Position numbers and translations under genes: made by a program
The notes under the pieces: generated by a model
What the model saw: only the letters and a program-made list of their open reading frames with translations
Databases searched by the model: none
Told to the model about the DNA's origin: nothing
Origin: Proteinivorax tanatarense
GTDB lineage: Bacteria; Bacillota; Proteinivoracia; Proteinivoracales; Proteinivoracaceae
Direction of reading: 5' to 3'
DNA: 64,000 nt
NCBI RefSeq assembly: GCF_040267685.1
Contig: NZ_CP158367.1
Location: 2,294,001-2,358,000 of the forward strand
In this document: positions 18,011 through 25,330 of the stretch, piece by piece
Layout: every line of letters begins with the position of its first letter
How positions within the stretch are numbered: the first letter of the stretch is position 1

Positions 18011-18057
18011 TTTTTACACTCCTTTCAATCAATGTTGTGAACATACAAGTTAAACTA

Positions 18058-18095
18058 ACTTCTCTCTTGGTTCGTTCTTATTCTTTATTCTTCAT
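18058..18095 (-). pseudogene. Decayed second copy of the cluster 2 precursor
   Basis: The sequence starts ATGAAGAATAAAGAATA exactly as the intact precursor does, then jumps to GAACGAACCAAGAGAGA, matching the 3' end of that gene. About 75 internal bases are missing and the frame stops after MKNKE. A G-rich ribosome site still precedes it. This is a tandem duplicate that has lost its middle. Confidence 0.8.
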
Positions 18096-18400
18096 TTTAC
18101 ATTTCCCCCCTTCCTATATTTATATTATAGGCAGATTAGTAACATTTGCTTATTCGGTAGTAACCTCTTTTATAAGTTCAAAACATTTTAAGTTATCCTA
18201 AGTTCACTGGTTTTATAAGTGAGCTGAAGTTAAAAAATAAATGAACCACTTTAATAAGCCTAGTAATTTTTTAGAAAGCCTTGAAAATCTACACACTAGA
18301 ATTCAGGAAACAGTATTTTTTGTTATTTTTCTATACTTAATAAAAATAAAGTGATAGAAAAAAGGCATATGTCGTTATTTGATACTGGTGGACTAATTAG

Positions 18401-19318
18401 TTAATATTTCAGCCCATTAATACCCTTTGGGTAAAGCTTTTTATCTGTAAAAAACTTTTGTTTAGCAATAGGATATACTAAAGCAGAGCCATTAATAAGA
18501 ACATGAATTATAACTATAAATAAAAACGAGTTAATTCTTGTCCACATTAAACCAAGAATTAATCCAATAGATGTATGATAAGTAATACATTGACCAAATC
18601 TAACACTCATCCTTCTAAATCCATAGTTGCTTTTAATAAAGAATATATGTCCTACACCAAAGAATAAGGCACTAATAATTATTGCCTCAGCCTCGCCTAG
18701 TGGCATTAAAATACCAATTAAAAATACACGAAAGAAAAATTCTTCAACAATACCTACATGGATTAATTGAATACAACAGACAATAATTAATGATTCTATA
18801 TATCGTCTTATACCTAACATTTTGAAAAGCAAATTATATCTGTTTACTTTATTCCAAGCAAAAAATATTACTACAAATATTAGACATATAATAATCAGTG
18901 CAAATATTAGACTACTTAGAGACATACTTTCATAAAATAAAAAGGATAGATCATTACCAAAATATCTAATAGTTATCAAGGGTACAGCTACAAGAACGAT
19001 ATATTTACGTATTGTGTCCTGCAATCTATATCCATAATAAGTTATATTTAGAAATTTTAAATAATACAAAGGAATAAATAAAATTATGCAGAAAATAATT
19101 GTTAGAACACTAAATAATACTGGAATATCAAAGTAAGAACTTATATTCTTGTCAAATAAAATCAACAGAGTTATAATTATAATAATTGAAGAGCATGTTA
19201 TGTATAGCCCAACTTTAAACGTATTTTTACCTTTAGCATTGTATAAAGCATAAAATGAATATACATATAGAACTAATACGATTGTATATAAAAAAATTTT
19301 CAAATAATAATTTTCCAT
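18401..19318 (-). CDS. CPBP (CAAX protease/bacteriocin-processing) family membrane protease
   Basis: The 305-residue protein has about eight hydrophobic segments and the three CPBP motifs: EEFFFR near residue 178, FFGVGHIFF near 214 and HVLIN near 281. These form a glutamate/His metal-like intramembrane peptidase. In RiPP loci such proteins often trim the leader during export or give self-protection. It lies between the ABC-2 permease and the precursor, so leader removal is a fair inference. Confidence 0.87.
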   Translation of the reverse strand: MENYYLKIFLYTIVLVLYVYSFYALYNAKGKNTFKVGLYITCSSIIIIITLLILFDKNISSYFDIPVLFSVLTIIFCIILFIPLYYLKFLNITYYGYRLQDTIRKYIVLVAVPLITIRYFGNDLSFLFYESMSLSSLIFALIIICLIFVVIFFAWNKVNRYNLLFKMLGIRRYIESLIIVCCIQLIHVGIVEEFFFRVFLIGILMPLGEAEAIIISALFFGVGHIFFIKSNYGFRRMSVRFGQCITYHTSIGLILGLMWTRINSFLFIVIIHVLINGSALVYPIAKQKFFTDKKLYPKGINGLKY

Positions 19319-19440
19319 ATATATCTCCTTAATAAATACATATAGTTTTTAAAAAGTCATTTATAAAATTTAACTTCAGAAATAAAATTGTGTATCTATA
19401 TAAACTCTATGAATAGTATGTTGTATATTTACTTCAACAC

Positions 19441-20256
19441 TTACTCTATTCTCCAGTCAATTTTTTTTATAATAAAAGAGAATGTTATAACTATAAATAC
19501 TATCAAAGCCAAAATATTTAAGTAAAGAGACATATCAACTATACCTTTTAAAGAAGATCTAAAAGCATTTGCCGCATAACTGGTAGGGAATAGATATGAT
19601 GTATATTGAATAAGTTTAGGGAGATTTTCTAATGGTATCAACACTGGAGAAAGAAAAGTTACAATTACTATTGTAATAGAATTCATCACATTTGCATGAT
19701 GTCCATTTCTAGCATAAACACCCATTATTACTCCTAATCCTACCATAGCTAATCCTGATAAAATTATAACAGCTATAATTATAGGGTGAAAAACTATTTC
19801 AAAACCAAGCCATACCTTTCCAACTAGTAAGACCATAAGCATTCCAGGTATTGAAAATAATGTGCTTATAGAAGTAATACCTAAAATTAGCTGCATCTTA
19901 GATATTGGTAAAACAGAGTAAAAGTCTAAATCATTACGTTGTCTACCCCATGCTAAGTCATTACATATAGACTGCATCGGTCCTAAAACCAAGCTTAAAA
20001 CTACATTTCCAGATGTTATGTAAAGTGCAGTTTCCAAGTCATCTATTGCTCCAGAAAACTTCATAAAAACCAAGACTCCTAAGGGTAATAAAGGTGCTAT
20101 CAACAAATGAAAATACCATTCATTTCGTACATTTGCCCACCTTATAAAGGCTATATTTAAAAAACCTTGAATCCAGTAAGTTACCCTGTTGATTAAAGAA
20201 GTATCTTTATTGACTATAACTTTTCCATCATTAATGTAACTATCAATTAATTTCAT
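19441..20256 (-). CDS. ABC-2 type permease of cluster 2
   Basis: This 271-residue membrane protein has about six transmembrane segments and a cytoplasmic N-terminus, and closes with KKIDWRIE. An ATGA overlap joins it to the ATPase gene upstream, so the two form one exporter. ABC-2 exporters of this size are common in bacteriocin export and immunity. The export of the cluster 2 product is inferred from position. Confidence 0.85.
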   Translation of the reverse strand: MKLIDSYINDGKVIVNKDTSLINRVTYWIQGFLNIAFIRWANVRNEWYFHLLIAPLLPLGVLVFMKFSGAIDDLETALYITSGNVVLSLVLGPMQSICNDLAWGRQRNDLDFYSVLPISKMQLILGITSISTLFSIPGMLMVLLVGKVWLGFEIVFHPIIIAVIILSGLAMVGLGVIMGVYARNGHHANVMNSITIVIVTFLSPVLIPLENLPKLIQYTSYLFPTSYAANAFRSSLKGIVDMSLYLNILALIVFIVITFSFIIKKIDWRIE

Positions 20257-21197
20257 CTAATCCCCTCCTTCTTTAACTGAATGTAAACATCTTCTAAATT
20301 AGGAGTTGATATATTAAAATCATTAAACTTTTCTAAACCTATATTTTCTATTAATATTTTAATTGCGCTTTGTATATATTCTTTATCACAATATATTATA
20401 AAGTGCGATTCATCCAATGGAACAACTTTATAGATGGAAGAGTCCTTAAATAAATTTATTAGGTTGGTTTTTTCCATAGCATTAAACTTTAAATCTAACT
20501 TAATTTGATTAGAAATTTTATCCTTTAATTCTCCTACAGTCCCTATTGCCCTGATTGAGCCATTGTTTATTAGTCCAACTCTTTGTAAAACCCTTTCCGC
20601 TTCAACCACATTGTGGGTTACTAAAACTATAGTTGTATTTTTTTCTCTGTTTAAAGTCATAATTTTGTTCCATACTATCTTTCTAACTTCAGGGTCTAAT
20701 CCATCTGTAGGTTCATCTAGTATTAAAATTTCTGGATTTGCTATTAGAGCTATACAGAAAGCTACTAATCTATTTTCGCCTCCTGAAAGTTTGTTTAAAG
20801 GTCGTTTATCTATACGATTCAAATCAAACTCATCCATTAAGGTCTTAACCTCTACTTTTGTAGCTTCATTAGTTAGGCCTTTTAACTTACATGTTACTCT
20901 TATAGCCTCACTAGCAGTTAAGTCTCCTAATGCACCTATGCGTTGAGGCATGTAACCTAAGAAATATGTAAGAACTTCTGGATTTGAATTTATTTTCTGA
21001 TCATAAAAATGTATATCTCCTTCATCTGGTTTTAATAAACCAACCATTTGCTTAACTAATGTTGACTTCCCTGCTCCATTTGGACCTAAAAAACCTATTA
21101 TTTCTCCTCTTTTAATACTAAATGTAATATTTTTATTGGCTTCCACTTTTCCATTATTAAACGACTTGCAAACATCATTAATACTATAAATGTGCAA
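20253..21197 (-). CDS. ABC exporter ATP-binding protein of cluster 2
   Basis: The 314-residue protein contains Walker A (GPNGAGKSTL) near residue 37, signature LSGGE near 138, Walker B (ILILDEPTDGLDP) near 158 and the switch His (VTHNVVEAER). A C-terminal domain of about 90 residues follows, as in DrrA/NatA-type exporters. It sits 16 bases downstream of the dehydrogenase gene and overlaps the permease gene by 4 bases. Confidence 0.92.
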   Translation of the reverse strand: MHIYSINDVCKSFNNGKVEANKNITFSIKRGEIIGFLGPNGAGKSTLVKQMVGLLKPDEGDIHFYDQKINSNPEVLTYFLGYMPQRIGALGDLTASEAIRVTCKLKGLTNEATKVEVKTLMDEFDLNRIDKRPLNKLSGGENRLVAFCIALIANPEILILDEPTDGLDPEVRKIVWNKIMTLNREKNTTIVLVTHNVVEAERVLQRVGLINNGSIRAIGTVGELKDKISNQIKLDLKFNAMEKTNLINLFKDSSIYKVVPLDESHFIIYCDKEYIQSAIKILIENIGLEKFNDFNISTPNLEDVYIQLKKEGIR

Positions 21198-21213
21198 TTT
21201 TTAAAACTCCTCT

Positions 21214-21939
21214 CTATAAACTTATCCCTGCGTCTACTATAATATTTGCACCCGTAATGTGTCTTGATTCATAGGAAGTTAAAAAATATACAATATCCGC
21301 AATTGACTCTGGTGTTATAATTTCAGCCATGGGTGATTGCTTAATCAATTGAATTTTATCTTTAAATGATAACTTATTTTTGGAATAACGTCCTGAAAAT
21401 CCTGTATTTATAACACTTCCTGGCGAAACTATATTAACTCTTATCTTGTTTTTTGCTAACTGTTTTGCCAAGCTAAAACTCAAAGAAACTAATCCTGCCT
21501 TTGAAGCTGAGTAAGCTAAATATTTTGAGTTTTTTTTTGTGCCACTAATAGATCCTATATTAATAATGCTAGAGTCTGATGAGTGCCTTAACAATGGCAA
21601 ACAATATTTACAAGTTAGAAATACTGCCGTTAAGTTCACAGATATTACTTCTTCAAATTTTTTTTTATTTAAGTCGGTCAGTGATATTTCATCTTCTATT
21701 ATGCCCGCACAGTTAACAAGTGCATTTATTTCACTAAATTCACCTGAAATGATATTAAAGCTTTTCTCTATAGCTCTCTCATCTTTCAACTCTGTTTTCA
21801 AGTATGTATAGTTATCAATAATATTTGAAGAATTTTGTTCTCTATCTAAAACAACAACCTTCCACTTATTTTCTAAAAATTTTTCAGCAACTTTCTGTCC
21901 AATACCAGAACACCCACCTGTTATTACAGCAACTCTCAT
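21214..21939 (-). CDS. Short-chain dehydrogenase/reductase
   Basis: The 241-residue protein has the classic SDR signature: TGGCSGIG at the N-terminus for NAD(P), NCAGI near residue 86, the Ser/Tyr/Lys triad in GSISGT and YSASK, and GANIIVDAG at the C-terminus. It resembles 3-oxoacyl-ACP reductases but could act on other carbonyls. Being the first enzyme gene of cluster 2 it may tailor the peptide, for example by reducing a ketone or dehydro residue, which is inference. Confidence 0.85.
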   Translation of the reverse strand: MRVAVITGGCSGIGQKVAEKFLENKWKVVVLDREQNSSNIIDNYTYLKTELKDERAIEKSFNIISGEFSEINALVNCAGIIEDEISLTDLNKKKFEEVISVNLTAVFLTCKYCLPLLRHSSDSSIINIGSISGTKKNSKYLAYSASKAGLVSLSFSLAKQLAKNKIRVNIVSPGSVINTGFSGRYSKNKLSFKDKIQLIKQSPMAEIITPESIADIVYFLTSYESRHITGANIIVDAGISL

Positions 21940-22048
21940 ATAATTTTCTCCTCACCACTCTTAAAGTATCATATTTGAATGACTTCGTTGGTTTTTTTAT
22001 ATTCTTGTTGTTATATTATTGCTAAAAATTACGTAAATCAGACCTTAC

Positions 22049-22207
22049 TTAACACGGAAGAAAAAATTTTTCTAAGCCCTCTAACCTGCTTTTAAAATCT
22101 TCATTATTAAAACAATTTCCATTTAGATATTTTAAATGGGAATGCAAAGCTCTCCTTTTACCTGATATTTGTTTAGATAATCTCATTTTCAATGCTGTTC
22201 CATTCAT
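22049..22207 (-). CDS. Possible small overlapping gene (33-52 aa)
   Basis: An open frame reading LSKQISGKRRALHSHLKYL overlaps the end of pheromone prepeptide 2 in another frame. From ATG 22205 it has 52 codons without a ribosome site. An internal TTG has AAAAGGAG ahead of it and would give 33 residues ending in FFLPC. It resembles no family I know. It may be chance. Confidence 0.3.
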   Translation of the reverse strand: MNGTALKMRLSKQISGKRRALHSHLKYLNGNCFNNEDFKSRLEGLEKFFLPC

Positions 22208-22316
22208 AGTCATCATCATCATTTAATAAGTAACTACATCCATTATAACTGTAACTAAACATCGTTGTAGTTATGAACATAAATAATAAGCTAACTAAAA
22301 GTAAAATTCTTTTCAC
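22173..22316 (-). CDS. Candidate pheromone prepeptide 2 (MKRIL family, 47 aa)
   Basis: It begins at GTG 22314-22316 after GGGGGGATTAAG and encodes MKRILLLVSLLFMFITTT, a signal-like hydrophobic N-terminus, followed by a short polar tail with a four-Asp run (LNDDDDYEW) ending ENEII. It is the first gene reading into cluster 2 and is divergent from regulator 2. Its start, length and location match prepeptide 1 at 5347-5478, whereas the C-terminal halves differ completely, as expected for specific signals. Confidence 0.7.
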   Translation of the reverse strand: MKRILLLVSLLFMFITTTMFSYSYNGCSYLLNDDDDYEWNSIENEII

Positions 22317-22372
22317 CTTAATCCCCCCTCATAGTACTATAATCAAATATTACAATATTTTTTGAATATTCA

Positions 22373-22394
22373 CAAGGGACATTGATGTCCCTTG
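22373..22394. promoter_or_regulatory. Perfect palindrome between prepeptide 2 and regulator 2
   Basis: CAAGGGACAT, TG, ATGTCCCTTG gives perfect ten-base arms in the divergent intergenic region, 39 bases before the regulator start. It overlaps possible -35 elements. By placement it is a candidate operator for regulator 2 and counterpart of 5536-5558. Confidence 0.6.
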
Positions 22395-22432
22395 ACATTG
22401 TGTTATAAGTATGGTAAATAGGAGTGATGAAA

Positions 22433-23371
22433 TTGCAATATAAACTTAATTATTTTGGCCAATATTTAAGAGATTTACGGGAAAAGTTAAGGCTTTCTCA
22501 AAGTGACGTTTGTGATTTATCTGGTGTAAGTGAAAAAACTTTGCGTAGAATCGAGGCCGGTAAGGTTCTGCCAAAGTTTGAAACTTTGGAGATTTTGTCT
22601 TCTATTTATAAAAAGGACTTAAACCTTTTATTGCTAGAGTATAGAGATGAAGCTTATCCACTTTTTTTAGATGCACAAAATAAGTTAGAAAAAAGGCTTA
22701 ATGAAAACGACATCGCTAATTTAAATAAAATTTTAAAAGAATTAGAGTATTTATCAAAAATAATGCAAAGTGATTATTATGTTCTCCTAACCAGACAGTT
22801 AATCTTGCTAACTGAAGCAGTTGTATTGTATAAGCTCGATAAAAAATTCAATGAAGCATACTATAGACTGCTAAATGCGATAAAACTGACTACCTCAGAT
22901 TTTAACTTAGATAATTATACAGATTTTGCATACTCGTCTATGGAAGTTAGGATCTTAATGAATATTGCTTTTGTTTTAAATAAGCTTGGTGATAAGGAAA
23001 AGTATATAGAAATTATGGAGTTTATATTTGATTACATAGAATACAGCGATAGTATTTACCCGAAGATATGCCATAACTTAGGAGTGGCTTACAAACGAGC
23101 AGAAAAGTATAAAAAAGCTGTAAAATTTGCTGAACTGGGAATCGAGTACTGTAAAGAAAACCAGCAATTTAACGGATTGCCTATACTTTATTATGGAAAA
23201 GGAGTAGCAGAGTTTTCTTTGCAAGATGATGAATATATTCGCTCTATAAAAAAAGCAATCTATCTATGCGAAGCCTGCGGCAATAAAAAATTAAAAAGCT
23301 TCATACTATCCAAATGCAAAAACTCTCTAAAGCCCCAATTTGATTTTGAAGCAGTTTGTCTTGATGATTGA
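22433..23371 (+). CDS. RRNPP/Rgg-like HTH+TPR regulator 2
   Basis: About 312 residues and clearly paralogous to regulator 1: both contain AYSxMEVRILMNIAFV near residue 170, ICHNL near 210, and DDEYIRSIKKAIYLCEA near the end. The HTH has RLSQSDVCDLSGVSEKTLRR. TTG 22433 is preceded by GGAGTGATGAAA and aligns with the start of regulator 1; GTG 22424 and ATG 22427 overlap the ribosome site. It likely binds a peptide through its TPR domain and controls the divergent cluster 2. Confidence 0.87.
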   Translation: MQYKLNYFGQYLRDLREKLRLSQSDVCDLSGVSEKTLRRIEAGKVLPKFETLEILSSIYKKDLNLLLLEYRDEAYPLFLDAQNKLEKRLNENDIANLNKILKELEYLSKIMQSDYYVLLTRQLILLTEAVVLYKLDKKFNEAYYRLLNAIKLTTSDFNLDNYTDFAYSSMEVRILMNIAFVLNKLGDKEKYIEIMEFIFDYIEYSDSIYPKICHNLGVAYKRAEKYKKAVKFAELGIEYCKENQQFNGLPILYYGKGVAEFSLQDDEYIRSIKKAIYLCEACGNKKLKSFILSKCKNSLKPQFDFEAVCLDD

Positions 23372-23404
23372 ATGGGTGTTTTGCTATAGATACTGATATT
23401 AAGC

Positions 23405-23435
23405 AAAAAAATATCCCCTTTCGGGGATATTTTTT
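23405..23435. terminator. Bidirectional terminator after regulator 2
   Basis: An A-run plus TATCCCC, loop TTTC, GGGGATA plus a T-run forms a strong hairpin that can end both regulator 2 and the convergent HEPN gene. Confidence 0.9.
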
Positions 23436-23449
23436 AATTTGACATAAAA

Positions 23450-23851
23450 TTAGTCTTCTTTCATCATTTCCGGTTGCATATTCAAAATAAAGTTCCTGAT
23501 TGTTTTTGCACTTAGTAATGCCTCTTGCATATCACTTTCCTCAAGAATTAACTGCATTGGATACCTAGGTTGTACACCATAAGCTGTTAGGTCAGAACAT
23601 TGATCTGCTATTTCAGCAAAGCTGTCAGATATATTAGAACATAACTTCTGTAATTGACTTAAATCATGGGTCTTTGGTGGATTCATCCCATGTAATATTA
23701 AATATCCTTTTAGATATTTTTCCGCGGACTGTTGACAGTGATAACAGATAATCTCAATAGGAAGAGGGCGCATTTTAAGTAGGTATTCGGCGCTCTTTAA
23801 ATCCATTTCTGCAAGCCTCTGCCATTCTTTTGCACTCGCTAGGCTATCCAT
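23450..23851 (-). CDS. HEPN-domain protein (HEPN/MNT pair)
   Basis: The 133-residue HEPN protein has WQRLAEMDLKSAEYLL near the N-terminus, the YHCQQSAEKYLKGYL helix and THDLSQL. It overlaps the MNT gene by 8 bases. HEPN/MNT pairs act as toxin-antitoxin modules in which the MNT nucleotidyltransferase can AMPylate the HEPN protein. I see no clear RxxxxH ribonuclease motif, so activity is unproven and it may be a minimal HEPN of unknown role. Confidence 0.87.
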   Translation of the reverse strand: MDSLASAKEWQRLAEMDLKSAEYLLKMRPLPIEIICYHCQQSAEKYLKGYLILHGMNPPKTHDLSQLQKLCSNISDSFAEIADQCSDLTAYGVQPRYPMQLILEESDMQEALLSAKTIRNFILNMQPEMMKED

Positions 23852-24167
23852 AGACCACCATTCCTTCCTGCGCTATTTGGCGCTCTATAGATGGGATATA
23901 TTTCCGTTTGTTGAATATATTTTTCTTGCTTACTATTACATCTACTGGCATAGTTTTTTTATCTCTAATAGCTTTGTTTATCAGCTTCATTGCATCTATT
24001 TCTCGGATGTCAGCATCCTCTTTTATTACAACAAAAATATCTAGATCTGAATCAGCGTGTGGTATACCAGTTACATATGATCCAAAAAGAAAAATCTGTT
24101 CAACAGGAACAATACCTATAATAATGTCTATAAGCATATCCAGTTCGTCCTTTACTTTTTTCTCCAC
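23844..24167 (-). CDS. MNT-type nucleotidyltransferase (HEPN/MNT pair)
   Basis: The 107-residue protein contains the polymerase-beta-like motif LFGSYVTG followed by DSDLDIFVV near residues 26-46, giving the metal-binding DxD. It lies upstream of and overlaps the HEPN gene. Such proteins are usually the antitoxin of the pair. A GGAGGTG site precedes the ATG. Confidence 0.88.
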   Translation of the reverse strand: MEKKVKDELDMLIDIIIGIVPVEQIFLFGSYVTGIPHADSDLDIFVVIKEDADIREIDAMKLINKAIRDKKTMPVDVIVSKKNIFNKRKYIPSIERQIAQEGMVVYG

Positions 24168-24329
24168 ACTAACACCTCCACAAGCTTATACATATATAAC
24201 ATATTATATCATAATATGCTTAATTTATCTTCTTTTCTGACTAATGTCTTTCTCAGTAGTGATATAAATAGATTAAAACCCTTGTTAAAACGTATCCTAT
24301 TTCCTTGTACCCCTTGGTCGTAGACACAC

Positions 24330-24363
24330 ACAAGTCCTAAGCTGTTTTCGGCTTAGGACTTGT
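24330..24363 (+). terminator. Terminator-like hairpin, TCCTAAGC family, copy 2
   Basis: ACAAGTCCTAAGC pairs with GCTTAGGACTTGT, followed by TTTATTT. No plus-strand gene lies just upstream. After it, ATTATTATGGTGGA and the GG-CGTACC block resemble the sequence following copy 1 at 6566-6598. Confidence 0.7.
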
Positions 24364-24464
24364 TTTATTTCATATTGATTATTATGGTGGAGGCGGGGCG
24401 TACCGCCCCCCCTTCCACATTAAGTTTTGCGTAGTTGACATTACTTTTACATGATTCCATCTCA

Positions 24465-24532
24465 GGACAGAAGGGACTGGAATACTTGTCCCACTGGGGA
24501 ACGTGTTACAAGTATTCCAGTCCCTTCTGTCC
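24465..24532. repeat. 25-base perfect inverted repeat
   Basis: GGACAGAAGGGACTGGAATA plus CTTGT is perfectly mirrored at 24508-24532 around an 18-base spacer (CCCACTGGGGAACGTGTT). It is not linked to a gene and would fold into a very stable RNA or DNA hairpin. Confidence 0.85.
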
Positions 24533-24546
24533 CTTGGTCTTTACGA

Positions 24547-24581
24547 AAAAAATCCTAAGCTTTTTCCGCTTAGGATTTTTT
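24547..24581 (+). terminator. Terminator-like hairpin, TCCTAAGC family, copy 3
   Basis: AAAAAATCCTAAGC pairs with GCTTAGGATTTTTT. Like copy 2 it is preceded by CCCTTGGTC. The arms outside the common core differ among the three copies but pair in each. Confidence 0.7.
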
Positions 24582-24593
24582 CCGTATTTTCCA

Positions 24594-24832
24594 CAACAAA
24601 GAAGATGGGCGCTGACCAATGGGCCAGGTTGTTTAAAAGTGCTCAGATTTGAGGCGTAGAACACTCACATTCTTGGATTCCCATATGAGCATGTGTGTGT
24701 CCTACAACAAAGAAGATGGGTGCTGACCCAAATGGGCCAGACTGCTCAAAAGTGCCCAGTTTCAGCAACAAAGAAGATAGGTGCTTGACCCAACTGGGCC
24801 AGGCTGTTTAAAAGTGCTCAGATTTGAGGCGC
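24594..24832 (+). repeat. Three dispersed repeat units of about 61 bases
   Basis: Units start at 24594, 24705 and 24766. Each reads approximately CAACAAAGAAGATGGGTGCT, then GACCCA..TGGGCCAG, then TTTAAAAGTGCTCAG. The TGGGTGCTGACCCA part can form a small hairpin. Further units lie at 26191 and 26311, beyond the IS3 element. No coding frame is maintained. Confidence 0.8.
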
Positions 24833-24838
24833 AATTGT

Positions 24839-24886
24839 AATCCCAGGGCGGGAGCGTATAAATCAATACGTGACTGGTCTGGGATT
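24839..24886 (+). repeat. Hairpin with GAGCGTAT..ATACGTGA core, copy 1
   Basis: AATCCCAG and CTGGGATT enclose GGGAGCGTATAAATCAATAC and GTGA. The inner CGTAT/ATACG also pairs. A second copy at 26252-26309 keeps the core but has unrelated, longer, perfectly paired arms. Confidence 0.7.
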
Positions 24887-24971
24887 GATGCTAGAATAAA
24901 AATAGGAGAACTTAAACATAGTAATTTCTGTATCTGATATAATATAGAAGTCAGATAAGGAGAGATTTATT

Positions 24972-25268
24972 ATGAGTAAAAAAAACAAAAGATATAGTGA
25001 AGAGTTTAAACAGGATGCCGTCAATTATTATTACTCCTCTGGAAAATCAATAAAAGCATCTGCATCAGATCTTAATATTAGTTCCTCGGGTCTTGCAGGA
25101 TGGATTAATAGTGCTAAAGCAAATGAAGGGGTTGTCAACCACCGTGGCTCGGGAAATTATTCATCCGATGCTGAAAAAGAAATTGCTAAATTAAAAAAAG
25201 AATTAAGAGACAAAGAGGATGCACTTAATATCTTAAAAAAGGCCATAGGCATACTGAACGAAGATTAA
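24972..25268 (+). CDS. IS3-family transposase OrfA
   Basis: The 98-residue protein has an HTH_Tnp_1 domain (YSEEFKQDAVNYY near the start, ASDLNISSSGLAGWI) and a C-terminal leucine-zipper-like helix (IAKLKKELRDKEDALNILKKA). A ribosome site GGAGAG precedes ATG 24972. Near its end a slippery A AAA AAG at 25235-25241 would shift ribosomes by -1 into orfB. Confidence 0.9.
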   Translation: MSKKNKRYSEEFKQDAVNYYYSSGKSIKASASDLNISSSGLAGWINSAKANEGVVNHRGSGNYSSDAEKEIAKLKKELRDKEDALNILKKAIGILNED

Positions 25269-25330
25269 CTGAAGCAATCTATATAGAGGTAAAAGCAGCC
25301 TCGGAAAAGCGCCGAATTTCAGTTAACAGT

